Origin: Capsicum annuum
Taxonomy: Eukaryota; Streptophyta; Magnoliopsida; Solanales; Solanaceae
Assembly (NCBI RefSeq): GCF_002878395.1
Contig: NC_061114.1
Coordinates: 160,876,862 to 160,940,861 of the forward strand
Direction: 5' to 3'
DNA length: 64,000 nucleotides
Below the pieces are notes generated by a model. The model worked only from the letters and a program-made list of their open reading frames with translations, made no database searches and had not been told where the DNA came from. The position numbers and the translations under genes were made by a program. How positions within the stretch are numbered: position 1 is the stretch's first letter; each line of letters starts with the position of its first letter. Below are positions 33,541 through 45,399 of the stretch, in pieces.

Positions 33541-34960
33541 AGCTGAATTATAAGTCTGATGGATATATTTATTTAAATATTTTAGTATATTAAATATTAA
33601 TTATGTTAAATAAATATAAATAAACATATCATACTATTGTATATTTTCTAACAAATTATACAGGAAGAAGAATACAAGAGAAGAAATAAACTATTAAAGA
33701 AACAAGTAAAGGTTTGAAGAAGAAGTTACAAGTTGACGGTTACAACCACCACTTCAAAGCATACTTACACCCGTCACGTGAAGGAATGAAACAAGTGAAG
33801 GTTTGAAGAAGAAGTTACAAGTTGACGGTCACAACTGCCACTTCAAAGAATGCATTCGTTGGTTCAACATTATAATTTTCTATAAATAGAGGAACTTCTT
33901 TGATTATTAATCATCCAACAACATAAGCAAGATATAAGAATTAGTCTTGTTTACTTTTTCTTTCTTTTTTTTTCTTCGTAGAATAATATTTTCTTTTCTT
34001 TATTAATTTCTCCATAATGGAGTAGTTTCTTTTTTATTGGGATAGTTAATGAAACTTGATATATTTATAATATTAACTCAGTTTAAAACATGCTTCGCCT
34101 GAACAATTAATTTACATCTTCATATTGTGCTGGGATAATAACTTTTATCTAATTATTATTATCACATCTATCTATTTTATCTCTATGTTATTCTTATATT
34201 CATTTTGTTATCCTCACGGAACAAAATTAATATATAATAACTAATGAGTGAAATAGTAGTGTGGGAATAATTTTTAGTCATTTATTATTTCAAATCTTTA
34301 ATCTTGCTTCTATCAGTTCTTATCCTCACGGAGGGATTGACTAAAGTAAGTTTGTAGATTTAAATAATCTCTATGTTATTTATTTCAATTCGTATTCTCA
34401 CGGATGGATTGACTCAAATGAGATTGTTGATTTGAGGGGTCTTTATCTTATTTCTTTCAATTTGTATCCTCGCGAAGGGATTATTTCATATAAGTTCATT
34501 GATTTAAAGATTACTCGCAAGAGGTCTTTACACCTTTTAGCACAATTCAGGTAAGAAAATATTTTGATTTAACTATCACTAGTCTTAAATTATTTAATTG
34601 ACACAACCTCATGGAATGCTAATTAAATATCTATTTCTTAGTGAGTAAAATATAATTGTTTTAATAAACAATTATTCTTTAGAGAAATACATATGGAGAC
34701 TGAGATTATATTATAATAATATTATCAAGTGAATTCAACGATTCCCAACTCTTTTAAAATATATATATAAATCTTTTTTAAGTGATTTATTTTATTTTAA
34801 GTAATTTATAATTCAAAGCTCACCTTTTATCGATTTAATTTTCTCAAATAGTAATCAAGATAATATAAATTTGTAGTCTAGATGGTTCTAATCTCTGTGG
34901 GATGGTATCTTAAACTATACTAGAATTTGACAGAGTACGAGCAACAAAATCTTATACAAT
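33541..34960 (+). other. Leader-like repeat region, possible retroelement LTR remnant
   Basis: A ~70 bp segment (AAGGTTTGAAGAAGAAGTTA...) is duplicated at about 33705 and 33798. TATAAATAGAGG at about 33881 looks like a core promoter. Downstream, units beginning TATCCTCACGGA(G)GGATTGA repeat at about 34200, 34322, 34391 and 34466 (more diverged). CTCTGTGGGATGGTAT and GACAGAGTACGAGCA near 34895-34950 resemble the ends of some gypsy LTRs. I found no coding domain or matching second LTR, so the assignment stays open. Confidence 0.3.
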
Positions 34961-35099
34961 TTGAACTCGTCAAACTCTTTTAACTTTTAATTTCTAACAT
35001 CAAAACATTAGATTTGACAAAAGGAAAATGCAATTTTTTTATTCCTATTTTAGTATACAAGTTGATGATTAATTAGTAAAAAGGACGTAGAGGAACAAT

Positions 35100-35724
35100 C
35101 TTTTGTTTTTGTTTTGTCCATTTCTATGGACAAAGAAGAGAAAATTAGGTGGGAGATGACAAAAAAATCTTTAAATTAAAAATGGTAACAACTTTGACCA
35201 GCTAAGTTAAAAGCTTCATTTAAATTGTGATTAAGTTAATTGAGGTGTAAAGTGTAATTTTTAAAATTTTATAGTTTTTTAAAAGTCCTCCAATTCCAAA
35301 TTTCAAATTTTAGAATTTTCCCCCTTTTCTTGTCTTTCCATCTTTTTTTTTTCTCTCTCCAAATTTTTTCTCCCCATCTTCTTCTTCTTATTATTATTAT
35401 TATTTTTTTTTCTCTCTCTAGATTTTTCTCTTCTTCCACCTTTTCTTTTTCTTTCTCTTTTCATTTCGTTCTTCTATCTTTTTAAATTTTCATGGACTAT
35501 TTTAAAAAAAAAATTGAAAAGTTTGAAAAGAATTTTTTTTATTTCTTTTACAAATGAATGGAGAAATTATTCAGCAACTACTATTAGTTGTTGTGTTACA
35601 ACAATTATCGAAGTTACTGCAGCAACTATCGAAGTTGTTGCAGCAACTTCGATACTTACTTAATTTTTGAAAAAAATCTGGTTGGAGGAGGAGCCCACAA
35701 AAAATTGATATTTATGGTAAAAAT
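35100..35724. other. Pyrimidine-rich spacer
   Basis: A CT/T-rich tract fills about 35270-35470 with an ATT microsatellite near 35390. The stretch 35615-35672 holds nested small palindromes of the type CGAAGTTG...CAACTTCG. No gene is seen. Confidence 0.4.
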
Positions 35725-35866
35725 GAATGAAACTCGCTAATTAATGGAACTCAAAAGATTCGAAAAATTTAATTTCATGATTCACCCAGTTGGGCATAAT
35801 GAAAATTGAATCATGAAATTAAATTTTTCGAATCTTTTGAGTTCCATTAATTAGCGAGTTTCATTC
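35725..35866. repeat. Perfect 60-bp inverted repeat with 22-bp loop
   Basis: Positions 35725-35784 and 35807-35866 are exact reverse complements over 60 bases by my reading (starting GAATGAAACTCGCTAATTAA). The loop contains its own small palindrome, CCCAGTTGGG. Further partial copies of AATTAGCGAGTTTCATT, direct and inverted, follow to about 35930. No coding sense is visible. Confidence 0.9.
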
Positions 35867-35939
35867 AATTAGCGAGTTTCATTGAATCCTCCATTAATGG
35901 AACTTGCTAATTGAATCTTCCGAGTTTCAATGAAAAATT

Positions 35940-36770
35940 AATGAAAGATTTCATTCAATTATTTGAAAAAACTTTCTCCATAAACCCAATGGAATCATTT
36001 GGAATATTTAATATGGTTGTAATTGTGAAAAAATGTTGAAAAGTGATAAAATGGAGAAGAAAAAGCGCGTGCACCGCACTTTCCACCGAAAAAATTGGGT
36101 ATACGTTTTGAGGGAGGATTAATTCCATTTGAAAAAAGTTTGGGGGAATTAATTCCAATTTAAAAAGTATAGAGGGTAATAGGATTCCCGCAAAGTTCAA
36201 TATGCTCCACTGAAAATTTGGTTAAACTTCAGGTATTTTTGTGGGTATTATCCCATAAAAATATGTATTTCTTGATTTACTTTATTTATAAGGATAAAAT
36301 ATTTAGTTGTTATGTAATTAGTATAAATTCATGACTTATTGTGATTTTGATCTGAGCTACAAATAATTAGTCAATTTCTCTGTGTTTTCACGTTTCAGTA
36401 ACTTGATAAATCAGAAAAAATATCTATTAGCTGTTGCAATGTTGACTTCACTCTTCTTCTTATTGTTCTTTATTGTTGAATTCTCTATAAAAATGTTACT
36501 TTATTATTAGTAGTTGTAGTGATGGCCAAATAGCAGTGAAAGGGATTAAGAAAAAGGTTGAATACATGCAGGGCTTCTAAAAACACTTGGTAAGAATAAG
36601 AAGAATTTTCCACGCATTCTCTAACATAAGCAGTACCATTCACATCTATAATCATATTGCAATTTGTCAATTCTCTTGGATTTGACTTGTCGATTGTTGA
36701 TCTTTTATTTTGGATAGTTTCATGGTTCTGTTGTATTGTTTGTTTGTTTCTTATATTAATTCGTTTGAAG
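35940..36770. other. Spacer before the captured gene fragments
   Basis: A minus-strand ORF at 35955-36200 and another at 36485-36670 (MIIDVNGTAYVRECVENSSY...) have no recognisable motif. The latter may be an unidentified fragment. The 5' end of Helitron 3 could lie in this stretch, but I cannot place it. Confidence 0.3.
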
Positions 36771-36777
36771 ATTTAGC

Positions 36778-36997
36778 AGATCGCTAATTCGGACTACACC
36801 GAGATGGCTCTTGAGGGTAGCGTTGGTGTTGTAGAAGCGGCACAGACCAGCAAACAACAAGTAGTTGAGATTGAGCACTTAATGAAAGCTCTTTTGGAGC
36901 AGAGAATGGGTTGGCTCGAAGGATATTCACAAAGGCTGGGTTGGACAACACATCAAATTTACAAGAAATAAATAATTTTGTATCTCAACAGCCGAAG
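36778..36997 (+). pseudogene. CLPB: ClpB chaperone exon fragment, captured
   Basis: After TTAG the frame reads QIANSDYTEMALEGSVGVVE, then AAQTSKQQVVEIEHLMKALL and EQ, then shifts by one base to a frame that reads DGLARRIFTKAGLDNTS and INNFVSQQPK before a GT donor at 36998. This is the N-terminal repeat of organellar plant ClpB (Hsp100 disaggregase), including the EHLMKALLEQKDGLARRIF signature. A one-base deletion at about 36903-36908 and the lack of further exons make it dead. Confidence 0.85.
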
Positions 36998-37120
36998 GTA
37001 GGAAAAATGGAGATTGATTGTGAATTCTGGTATTTCCTGAAATAGAACATCAGATCTTTTTTCACTGTTTATTTGAACATTATGGGTTTGTTTAAACCTA
37101 TTTAAGTTTTTTTCACACAG

Positions 37121-37496
37121 ATAATTCCTCAAGATTTGCTAAAGAAGTATTTAACTTATACAAGGATGAACGTATTCCCTAATTACACGATGCGGATTTG
37201 GATAAGCTCACACAGGTTTATGCTGAACTAAGGAGAGAATTTTCGGTGAGATTATCATTTATTGGAGCTTCTTCATGAATGATTTGAAGAATATTAATTT
37301 AAATATTTTAGCAATGACATTATCTCTTGTGTTACAGCATGGACAAGGAATTTCCAGAGCAGTGAGGCACGTCGAATCGATGATAAGGATGTCTGAAGCC
37401 CATCCAAGGATGCATCTTAGACAACATATTACTAAAGAAGATGTGGATATGGCAATTCATGTCCTTCTGGATTCGTTTATAAAAGCATTGCAAACG
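37121..37496 (+). pseudogene. MCM2: MCM2 two-exon fragment, captured
   Basis: Exon one (37121-37245, after CACACAG and before GTGAG) encodes IPQDLLKKYLTYTRMNVFP, then, after a one-base loss, [19 protein letters not shown]. Exon two (37338-37496) encodes [40 protein letters not shown] and HVLLDSFI. This is the C-terminal helicase part of MCM2, including the arginine-finger region ([16 protein letters not shown] family motif). MCM2 belongs to the replicative MCM2-7 helicase. The fragment lacks the ATPase Walker motifs, and its introns are kept. Confidence 0.88.
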
Positions 37497-38022
37497 GTAA
37501 TAATATCAGCACCGAACCTCATCGTCGCTCTATGTTTGACCTACATAACACATGATCATTTGACCAATTACTATAAAATGTTCAGTGTATGCTAATGTTT
37601 TACCGGATTTCTTATTTTTAGTAATGCTGGTATATCTGTTAACCATTTTATTTGGAGGGCGGGATAACAAAATGCCCTCTAGAAAACCCCTCCAAAACCA
37701 AATATTTGAAGTTTTCCTGCTTTTTATAAAAGTTCCATCTTACTGAAAGTAATACCTGTGTTCTAAACGTATTGAATGCCTCTTTGACCAAATTAACCGA
37801 GAATAGACGAGTAATGTTACTCCCAAATGTTGGTATTCCAAATAAAAGGAAAGAACTGATGTAGTTAGATTGTAAAAATTGAGTTCAACATTTTATCTAG
37901 ACAATTTATTTTTGAATTTTGAAGCCTCTTTTAGGACTCGTGTCTAAGTCAATCAGGTGATTCTTTGAATTTGTTAGGTCCCCTATCTAAATTTAGTTGG
38001 GCTAGTCAATACTGATCTTATT

Positions 38023-39780
38023 GGTTGCAACAAGCTCAATGCTAGAAAGGATGTGTTTCAAGGGGATAGTGAACTTGCACTGATGTTTTTCGAATGGCTA
38101 AAGTAGAACAAAGATTACATTTCGGCTGAAGACATGAGGAGTATTAAGCTCAAACGTTCAACGATTGAAAGCGCTTCGAGATGTGTGATAAGTAACAAAG
38201 ATTGCAAAAGAAACAAATGAGAGAAGCACAAGCCATTAATCAACAGTGTCTTCGAAACTTTGCTCCTTGTAACTTTGATCTGAATGCGTGTTTTTATCCC
38301 CCTCGATGGATGGAAAATCCAGCTTATAATGCTTCTTTCCAAGAGCCAATGCAGGGGTACATTGGTGATGCTTATTGTAACAAATCTTATTTTGCAACGC
38401 CTTTAAATAATAAAGTGAGTAGAGGTGCAAGTTCTCCACTTTCAGCCGAATATCAACCCATGGGCACTTCTCAGTCCTGGTCTCCATTGCGATTTACTAT
38501 GGCGGCTTCTCAGTACAATTAATTTCCTGAGAATGATGAAACTAATATTGTTGCTATGGCTGATCAGTCAATCTTTATTGAGTACTCCATATGATCCGTA
38601 CTAAATTTTTGATGGAAATGGTGAGCCATTGCCAAGGTTGGGATCTTGTGCTAGTAAAGAGGCTGGGAAGAACGGAATGGTAGGCAGAGGCGAGTACGGC
38701 CGCACCATTATCGTCATCAAAATCAGAATCAAAGACAAATTAGTAATGCGAAAAGTGTATGATGGATGTTGAGATTAATAATTGTGCAATGTCTCAAGCT
38801 AACAATTCAGGAAATTGGGTATGTTGGCCTTCTCCACCTATGTTGATGGTTCCACAATCACTTCCATTGGAGAGGCCAGTTGTGCAACCACCACAGAGCC
38901 ATCAGAAGAATGGTTCTACAGACAAAAAACAGGTTGGTTATTAGTTTTGACACAGTCCTTTACGAGTTTAAAATTTCGTACACTAACAGTAATGATCAAG
39001 TCATCCGACATGACATAACTACAAGCCATCTAACTTTAGAAAATAAGGCAGGTTAAATTGTTACAAATTCTTTACGAAATTGATGTAAGAATCTCTCTGC
39101 TAGAAGAGAAATAGGATATAGGTGAGCTCGAGGAAATATTAATTCGGAAAAAGTATTCATTACAAGAAGCTCTTGGCTTCCCTTCACACTCACATCATGA
39201 ACATAAGTTAAATCCTTTTACTAATGGCTAATCCTATAGCTTGTTAAATATATGCAAGAGTTACTGATCAAAAACACACCTCAGCTATCAATTCTCTTTT
39301 CCTAACTGGGATAAGCAAAGGGAATAACTATCAAGGGAATAACTAATAGTAGTTGTGTCCTTTGATAAATAGTTGGCGATAGTTTATGTAGGAAAATCGC
39401 ATACCTGATTGTTCATGTATAAAATTCAAAATCAGGATACTTTAGGTGTAAATTTGACCATTCACCCTATTTATAACGATTGTATATGTATATATGTTGT
39501 GTGGATGTTCTTTAAATTTCGTTGTTCTTCAACAGGCTATTAAAACGGAGAAGAATCTCAAGTTTCTTCTGCAAAAAATGCGGAAACAAAGTGATGTTAA
39601 CAATCTAGGAAGAATTGTGTTGTTGAAGGTACTTCAATTTTACATCCTTATAAATGGTGATTCATATCCATTTGGTAATTTAACAGTGATTCAGTGGGTT
39701 ATTGAAATTTTTTGTTTATAAGCAGAGAGAAGTAGAACGTCATCTCCCACATCTTGAAACAAGAGATGGAATTTCTATTG
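38023..39780 (+). pseudogene. ABI3: ABI3-type B3 transcription factor fragment, captured
   Basis: The first part reads SELALMFFEWLK, a stop, then NKDYISAEDMRSIKLKRSTI and ESASR; the Gly/Lys-rich continuation is deleted near 38180 and it resumes at KKQMREAQAINQQ. The central region keeps PMQGYIGDAY, MGTSQSWSPLRFTMAASQYN and GNWVCWPSPP up to a GT donor at 38933. Two B3-domain exons follow: 39536-39628 (AIKTEKNLKFLLQKMRKQSD, VNNLGRIVLLK) and about 39726-39780 (REVERHLPHLETRDGISI). This is the order of ABI3, which controls seed maturation and ABA response. Only about half of the B3 domain remains, with several stops and frame changes. Confidence 0.85.
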
Positions 39781-39899
39781 TTAAGAGTTTACTCAATTTT
39801 AAAATACTGAAAATATTCTTCATGTTGGGCCGTATTGACCCGGGTCATGCCCCTCTAGAAGAGTCAACTTCAACGTGGTTGGTTCTTGGAATTTAATGA

Positions 39900-40134
39900 A
39901 AAGTTGAAAGCATTTTAGACTTTTTACAAGAAAAATTTGCTTAAAGAATTTGTCTTTTGTGCTATATTAGTTGTATCTTATTAACAACTTTAAAAAATGT
40001 CCACAATCTTTCATTTAATTACAGACCACGCCCTTAAAAAAAGTCCACCTTATTCTATTTATTTACATGATTGCCTTCCAAGCTACATTTAAATAGGTGG
40101 GTCCCACAATACTTTTCATAGATTTAATTTAAAT
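39900..40134. other. AT-rich spacer inside Helitron 3
   Basis: No ORF or repeat that I can support. It separates the ABI3 fragment from the duplicated AT-rich block. Confidence 0.3.
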
Positions 40135-40775
40135 TATTTAAATTAAAGTAATTTAATGATATAATAATTTTAACTTAATTAATTACAACTAAGTATTTAA
40201 AGTAAATCAATTTTATTATTTTAATTGACTTTTATATTTAATTTTTTTTTACTTATTTATTTTAGTAAATTTAAATTTTCTTATATAGAAATACTAATAT
40301 TTAAACTTAACTTTAAAATTTTAAAGTACAAAGTTAATAAATTTAATTAAATTAAATAAATTCCTAATGAATATTTTCTTAAGATTTGTGTTGGGTCAAT
40401 ATGTATTAAGTAAAAAAATAAATAAATAAATAAAGAAAGAAAGAAAAATATCATATTTTGTATATGAAAAATATAGCATCTTAAATTTAAGTAATTTAAT
40501 AATATAATAATTTTATCTTAATTAATTGCAACTAAATATTTAAAGTAAATCAGTTTTATTATTTTAATTGACTTTTGCATTCAATTTTTTTTTTTACTTA
40601 TTTATTTTAGTAAATTTAAATTTTAAAATTATTTTTTTCTTATATAGAAATACTAATATTTAAACTTAACTTTAAATTTTTAAAATACAAAATCAATAAA
40701 TTTAATTTAATAAAATAAACTCCTAATGAATATTTTCTAAAGATTTGTGTTGGGTCAATATGTTTAGAGTAAAAA
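40135..40775. repeat. ~300 bp direct duplication
   Basis: Two copies (about 40135-40430 and 40483-40775) share TAATTTAATGATATAATAAT, CTTATATAGAAATACTAATA and AAGATTTGTGTTGGGTCAAT. They are AT-rich and non-coding. Downstream to 41500 there are degenerate units related in inverse to Helitron 2. Confidence 0.8.
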
Positions 40776-41647
40776 AGAAATTAAGAAAAATATATAATAA
40801 AATTTTATTATTGTGAGAGATAAACATAATGCTCTATCTAATAATGTTTAATAATATCATATTTTTGTATATACAAAATATAGCATCCCGTATTTAATTA
40901 ATATATTACTTCGGTGAGTTATCGATAATTATTATTGGATATGACAAAATTATATTAATTTTATAGGAGTAACATAATCAATCGCTCTTAATTAATTATT
41001 ATGAGTCATATAAGTATTAAAAACATTAATACTATTTAATAATAAGATAAACTAGACATAAAATGCAAAATCAACTCTTGATGTTTTAAATTAAATTATC
41101 GTCGATGATTTTACTTTACCACCCCTTATTATAAGTCATTTATGTATTAGAAAATTAAGAATAACAAAATGATGTGTCAACATAAAAAATTTGATTGACT
41201 ATCAAAATTATATTAATGTCATATAAATTGGGATGAGAAAGAGGAAGATATAAAACAACATATATTATTTGAAAATAAAATAAAAAGTGTTGTAAATAAC
41301 AATAATTAAAAAATATTTAAAAAATTGACTGATTGCCAAAATTTTGTCAGTACCTCATAAATTGGGACGAAGAAAGTATTCATATCTTATTGAAAAATTA
41401 TGTAAAAAATATTATAAATCACATAATTAACAATTTTAAAATACAAAAAATTTTGCTGGTTCTCAAAATTATATCATTATCACTTAGATTAAAAAATTAG
41501 AAGAAAAATATTATAAATCACAATAATTAAAAACTTAAATTATTTTAATGATTAATTATCTAAATTCTATTTATGTCACATAAATTAAAATAAAATATAC
41601 ATATTGGGCTTGTGCTAGCACGGACCATGCATATCTAGGTAAAATTA

Positions 41648-44536
41648 GAAAAAATTATAGAAAGTAACATACTTAAGATTATAATTACAATAATATCAAC
41701 ACTTTTGCAAAATTACAGTTTATAGCAAGAGTAACATTATTTTGTCCATTAACTAAACAAACGTCTGTTTCACTTTCACGACTTTACCTTTTCCTATTTT
41801 CACCCCCCCTCCAATATAACCGTATCTTCTACCCTTTTTTTTATCTTATTTTTTTATTATTTTATTATTTTATTTTAATTTTTTTTATTTTTTTCTTTCC
41901 ACTTTATTTTCTCTCTTCTTTTTTCCTTTTTCATTTTTTTTCCTTTCTCATATTTGAAGATAATTATCTTCATAATCTTCAAAATTTTGAAATAAAACAT
42001 TATTACTATTTTTTTCTCTCTTTCACTCTCTTATATCTGTAACTTTTTTTTCTTTTAGTTTTTTTTTTCATCTTATTTTTTTATCATTTTATTTTTCTTA
42101 TTTTGATTTCTTTTGATTTTTCTTTTTCATTTTTTCTTTCCACTATATTTCTCTCTTTTTTTCCTTTTTTTGTTTTTTTCTTTATTTTTTTATTTTTCGT
42201 TTTCTTTTTTTCCTTTCTCATATCTTTTTTTCTTTTCCTATTTTCGTTTTCTTCTTCTTTTTCTATTTTTTCTTTTATTTTTACACTTCTATTCTAGCTT
42301 CTATTTCTTTTTCTTCCTTTTTTTCTTTTTCATTGCTTTTTTTATTATTTTTTCTTCTTCCATTTTTTTATTTTTTTTACTCTTCTATCTCTAACTTTTT
42401 TTAAAAAAAGATAAATATGTATATCACATACACATATTCAAAAAATATACAAAATACATAGTCATGCAGATTTAGATATGTATTTACAGTACAAAACGTA
42501 CATGTGTATCTACATATGTATTTACAAAAATACATATCTCACTCATATGTATATATAAACATATAAGACACAAAATATCTATAATAAAAAGGACAACTAT
42601 ATATACATATACATATAGGTAATAAAAAAATACATGATACATATCTTAAACAGTAAAAAATACAAATAAATACATATGTTACCATCTAGAATGACATAGA
42701 ATAGTTCAAAGATAAATCCAACACCGTACAAAAATACATATTGATACGCATTTATATATACAAAATACAAATACATACACATGTCCCCAAAAAATTTATA
42801 ATACATTTGTGACATAATGCATCCGCCTAATTGTGCTTGAACTACACATTTCTTCTTGTTCATGTAAACACCACAAATATTCCTATGACAAAAAATTGTG
42901 TACTGCTCCTTTGATAATATCGTCTTAATACGTTCTTCAATATAATTAACTGTGTGACATCTTATATGTGGTTTAAACCTTGGAAGTACTCTTGCCATGG
43001 ATATATGATCACGCAACGCCTATAAAATAAAATAATGACATAAATCTATATTATATGTACTTTTCATTAAAATATAATACAAAATACATAGTATGCATAT
43101 GTTTTTTTTTTACATAATATATATTACATTACAAAAAAATAAATATAACTCTGCATATGTATATACAAAATACATGCCTGATCCATATGTATATTACTAT
43201 ACAACAAATAAAAATATGACTCTGATATGTATTTACGAAATACATATCATATTCATATAAACAGTAACAAACATAACTCTACTATACATCTTCATATGTA
43301 TTTGCGAAATACAAATGTGACTCATATAAAACAAAAATATACTTATGGATTAGGTATGTATTCTGTAAATACATATGCAAAGCTATATGTATTTTGTACA
43401 GTGTTAAATTTGTCTGTGAACTGTTCTATGTCATTTTAGAGGCTAACATATGTACTTATTTTGTATTTTTTATTGTTTAAGATATGTATCATGTATCTTT
43501 TGATTACCTATATGTATATGTATTTAGTTGTCCTTTTTGTATATACAAATAAATATTCATATGTATTTTTGTACGATGTTGAATTTGTTTTTGAATTATT
43601 CTATATCATTTTAGAGGGTAACATATATACTTATTTGTATTTTTTACTGCTTAAAATATGTATCATCTATTTTTTGATTACCTATATGTATATGTATATA
43701 GTTGTCCTTTTTTTTATAGAGATTTTGTGTCCTATATGTTTATATACATATGAGTCAGCTATGTATTTCTGTAAATATATATGCATATATATATATATAT
43801 ATGTATGTATGTATGTTTTATATTGTATATACATATGCAAATCTGTATGTCAATTTATTTGTATATTTTTTGAATATGTATATGTGATATAAATATTTAT
43901 TTTTTAAAAATAAAAGATAGAGATAGAAGAGTAAAAAAAAATTAAAAATGAAAAAAAAAAAAAAAGGGAAAAAAAGAGGCAAATAGAAGTATAAAAATAA
44001 AAGCAAAAAAATAAGAAAAAGAAAAAGAAAAAAATAAAAAGGAAAAAAAGAAGAGAAATAAAAGCGAGAAAATAAAGTAAAAAGAAAAAAAAAAAGAAAT
44101 CAAAATAAAAAAGTGAAGCGAGAAAAAAAATTAAAAAAAAACTAATAAGAAAAAAAAGTTAGAGATATAAAAGAGTGAAAGAGAGAAAAAACAGTAATGA
44201 TGCTTTATTTGTGAATTTTTGAAGATCATGAAAATAATAATCTTTCAGATTTGAGTTTGATTTGAAAAAAGAATCTATTAATTGAAATAAGAGTAATTTA
44301 TGAAAAAAGGAATCTACTGCAGTAATTTATGAAAAAAGAATTTACTACTTCCTTATTTAACTCAATTGATTTGAGTAGAAGAAAGACAGTAAATCTTATT
44401 GTATATGTATTTTAGTAGCAACACTTTTATAAAATACAAAATACAACTTGCTATTTTTCGTAATTCTAAAGCGATTGCGCTATGCTATAAAAGTTCTAAT
44501 TATAACTATAAATTTGCTAATTATGAAAAAATCCCT
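41648..44536. mobile_element. Mutator-like element with long inverted arms
   Basis: The ends GAAAAAATTATAGAAAGTAA and GGGATTTTTTCATAATTAGC (reverse complement of the right end) continue as ...TTATAATTA in both and match the ends of the 299-bp MITE at 50766. Flanks GTAAAATTA (41639-41647) and TTAAAATTA (44537-44545) form a 9-bp target duplication with one change, typical of Mutator. The left arm (about 41820-42780: pyrimidine-rich, then tatgtatttac-type text) and right arm (about 43560-44300: its complement) pair over roughly a kilobase. The centre holds a DUF1985-type exon. The right arm carries an extra ~170 bp tandem duplication (43385-43715). Confidence 0.75.
42790..43021 (-). pseudogene. 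N-terminal fragment of a DUF1985-associated protein
   Basis: After a TTTTATAG acceptor the minus strand reads ALRDHISMARVLPRFKPHIR, CHTVNYIEERIKTILSKEQY and TIFCHRNICGVYMNKKKCVV, then QAQLGGCIMS before decaying. I remember this text as the segment just before the DUF1985 core in Solanaceae transposon proteins, but cannot verify it. No core domain follows. Its place in the middle of a Mutator-like element supports the reading. Confidence 0.45.
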
Positions 44537-44545
44537 TAAAATTAT

Positions 44546-45283
44546 AAGACATAGATTAAAAGTATTATTTTTTCTAAAATCAAAGCATAATGATTAATGT
44601 AACTACTGTCTAAAAAAAACTATACATTCAAATTATTTATAACTAATATCTCTTCGTCTTCCTTATAATTTCTACTATTAAATGTTATAAATAAAGTTGT
44701 GTGTTTCATTTTCATAATTTCTAATATTATTTATTTTATATTTTTAAAAATTATAATAATAAAGACACCATGTACAAGTTCATAACCTTTTTTTTAACAT
44801 TTAATCAAGATTTGGAGAATCAAGTACTCCTAAATATTTTCAACTTAATACAGTATTTTATTGTTTCAAAATATGATATTTTATTCTATTTACTTCACCA
44901 CGCTAAATGCGTTGTTCTGCTATGTACTGCGGATAGCTTGTACTTAAAAAGATACAAAGAATTTCTATGTTACATATTGAAAAAAAAAAAAAAAAAAAAA
45001 AGAGCGTATCATGGCCCGGATAAAAATAAATATTTACATGTCTATTTGCCACTAATCTGAATACAAATATTATATACTATTTCTATTTGTAACGTTTTTT
45101 AATTTGAATTAGTCAGTAGTCTATCTTCTTTTTGTTGTTTTCCCTCATGTTAAGATACTTTAAACTTTTAGCTATATTTAGTTACCTGTAGAAGCTTATA
45201 TTTCGTGACTTTCATATTTTAAGTGATGTAGATTGATTTCATACCCTTTACGAGTTGCTCTATGCGATTGATTTTGGGACTGA
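44546..45283. other. AT-rich spacer, half of a direct repeat around the LINE
   Basis: The segment 44560-44690 (TTTTTTCTAAAATCAAAGCATAATGATTAATG ... TCTCTTCGTCTTCCTTATAA type) has a related copy at 49618-49730, beyond the LINE. A pure poly(A) of about 20 lies at 44979-45000. A 96-codon ORF at 44770-45060 has no motif and is not called. Confidence 0.4.
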
Positions 45284-45399
45284 TTTTTTTTTTTTTTTGG
45301 TCAATAAGATGCATTCATTAAGAAATTTACGGCGGTTGGAGAGTTAGGCTCTCAATAGTTGTGAGAGCTTCAGTTTAAATGTTCAGGGCCACAACCCGG

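Larger units (their letters stand above)
36770..41638 (+). mobile_element. Helitron 3 (left border unknown), carrying ClpB, MCM2 and ABI3 fragments
   Basis: The right end is a textbook Helitron 3' terminus: a hairpin (GGCTTGTGCTAGCACGGACC, about 41608-41627), about seven bases, then CTAG at 41635-41638. The subterminal text is related in inverse to Helitron 2. Three unrelated gene fragments lie inside on the same strand as the element. The next base is G, but the right copy of the Mutator target duplication at 44537 begins with T, so the original flank was probably T as Helitrons require. No Rep/helicase is present. The left border is not identified; the given start is only where captured text begins. 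Confidence 0.6.

Noticed and set aside
33881..33892. TATAAATAGAGG read as a pararetrovirus-type promoter
   Set aside because: No coat, movement or RT text is found nearby, and the same motif is common in plant LTRs.
42103..42394. Phe/Leu/Ser-rich ORFs suggesting a membrane protein
   Set aside because: They come from a pyrimidine-rich tract in the arm of a Mutator-like element, and the mirrored purine tract is at 43920-44200.
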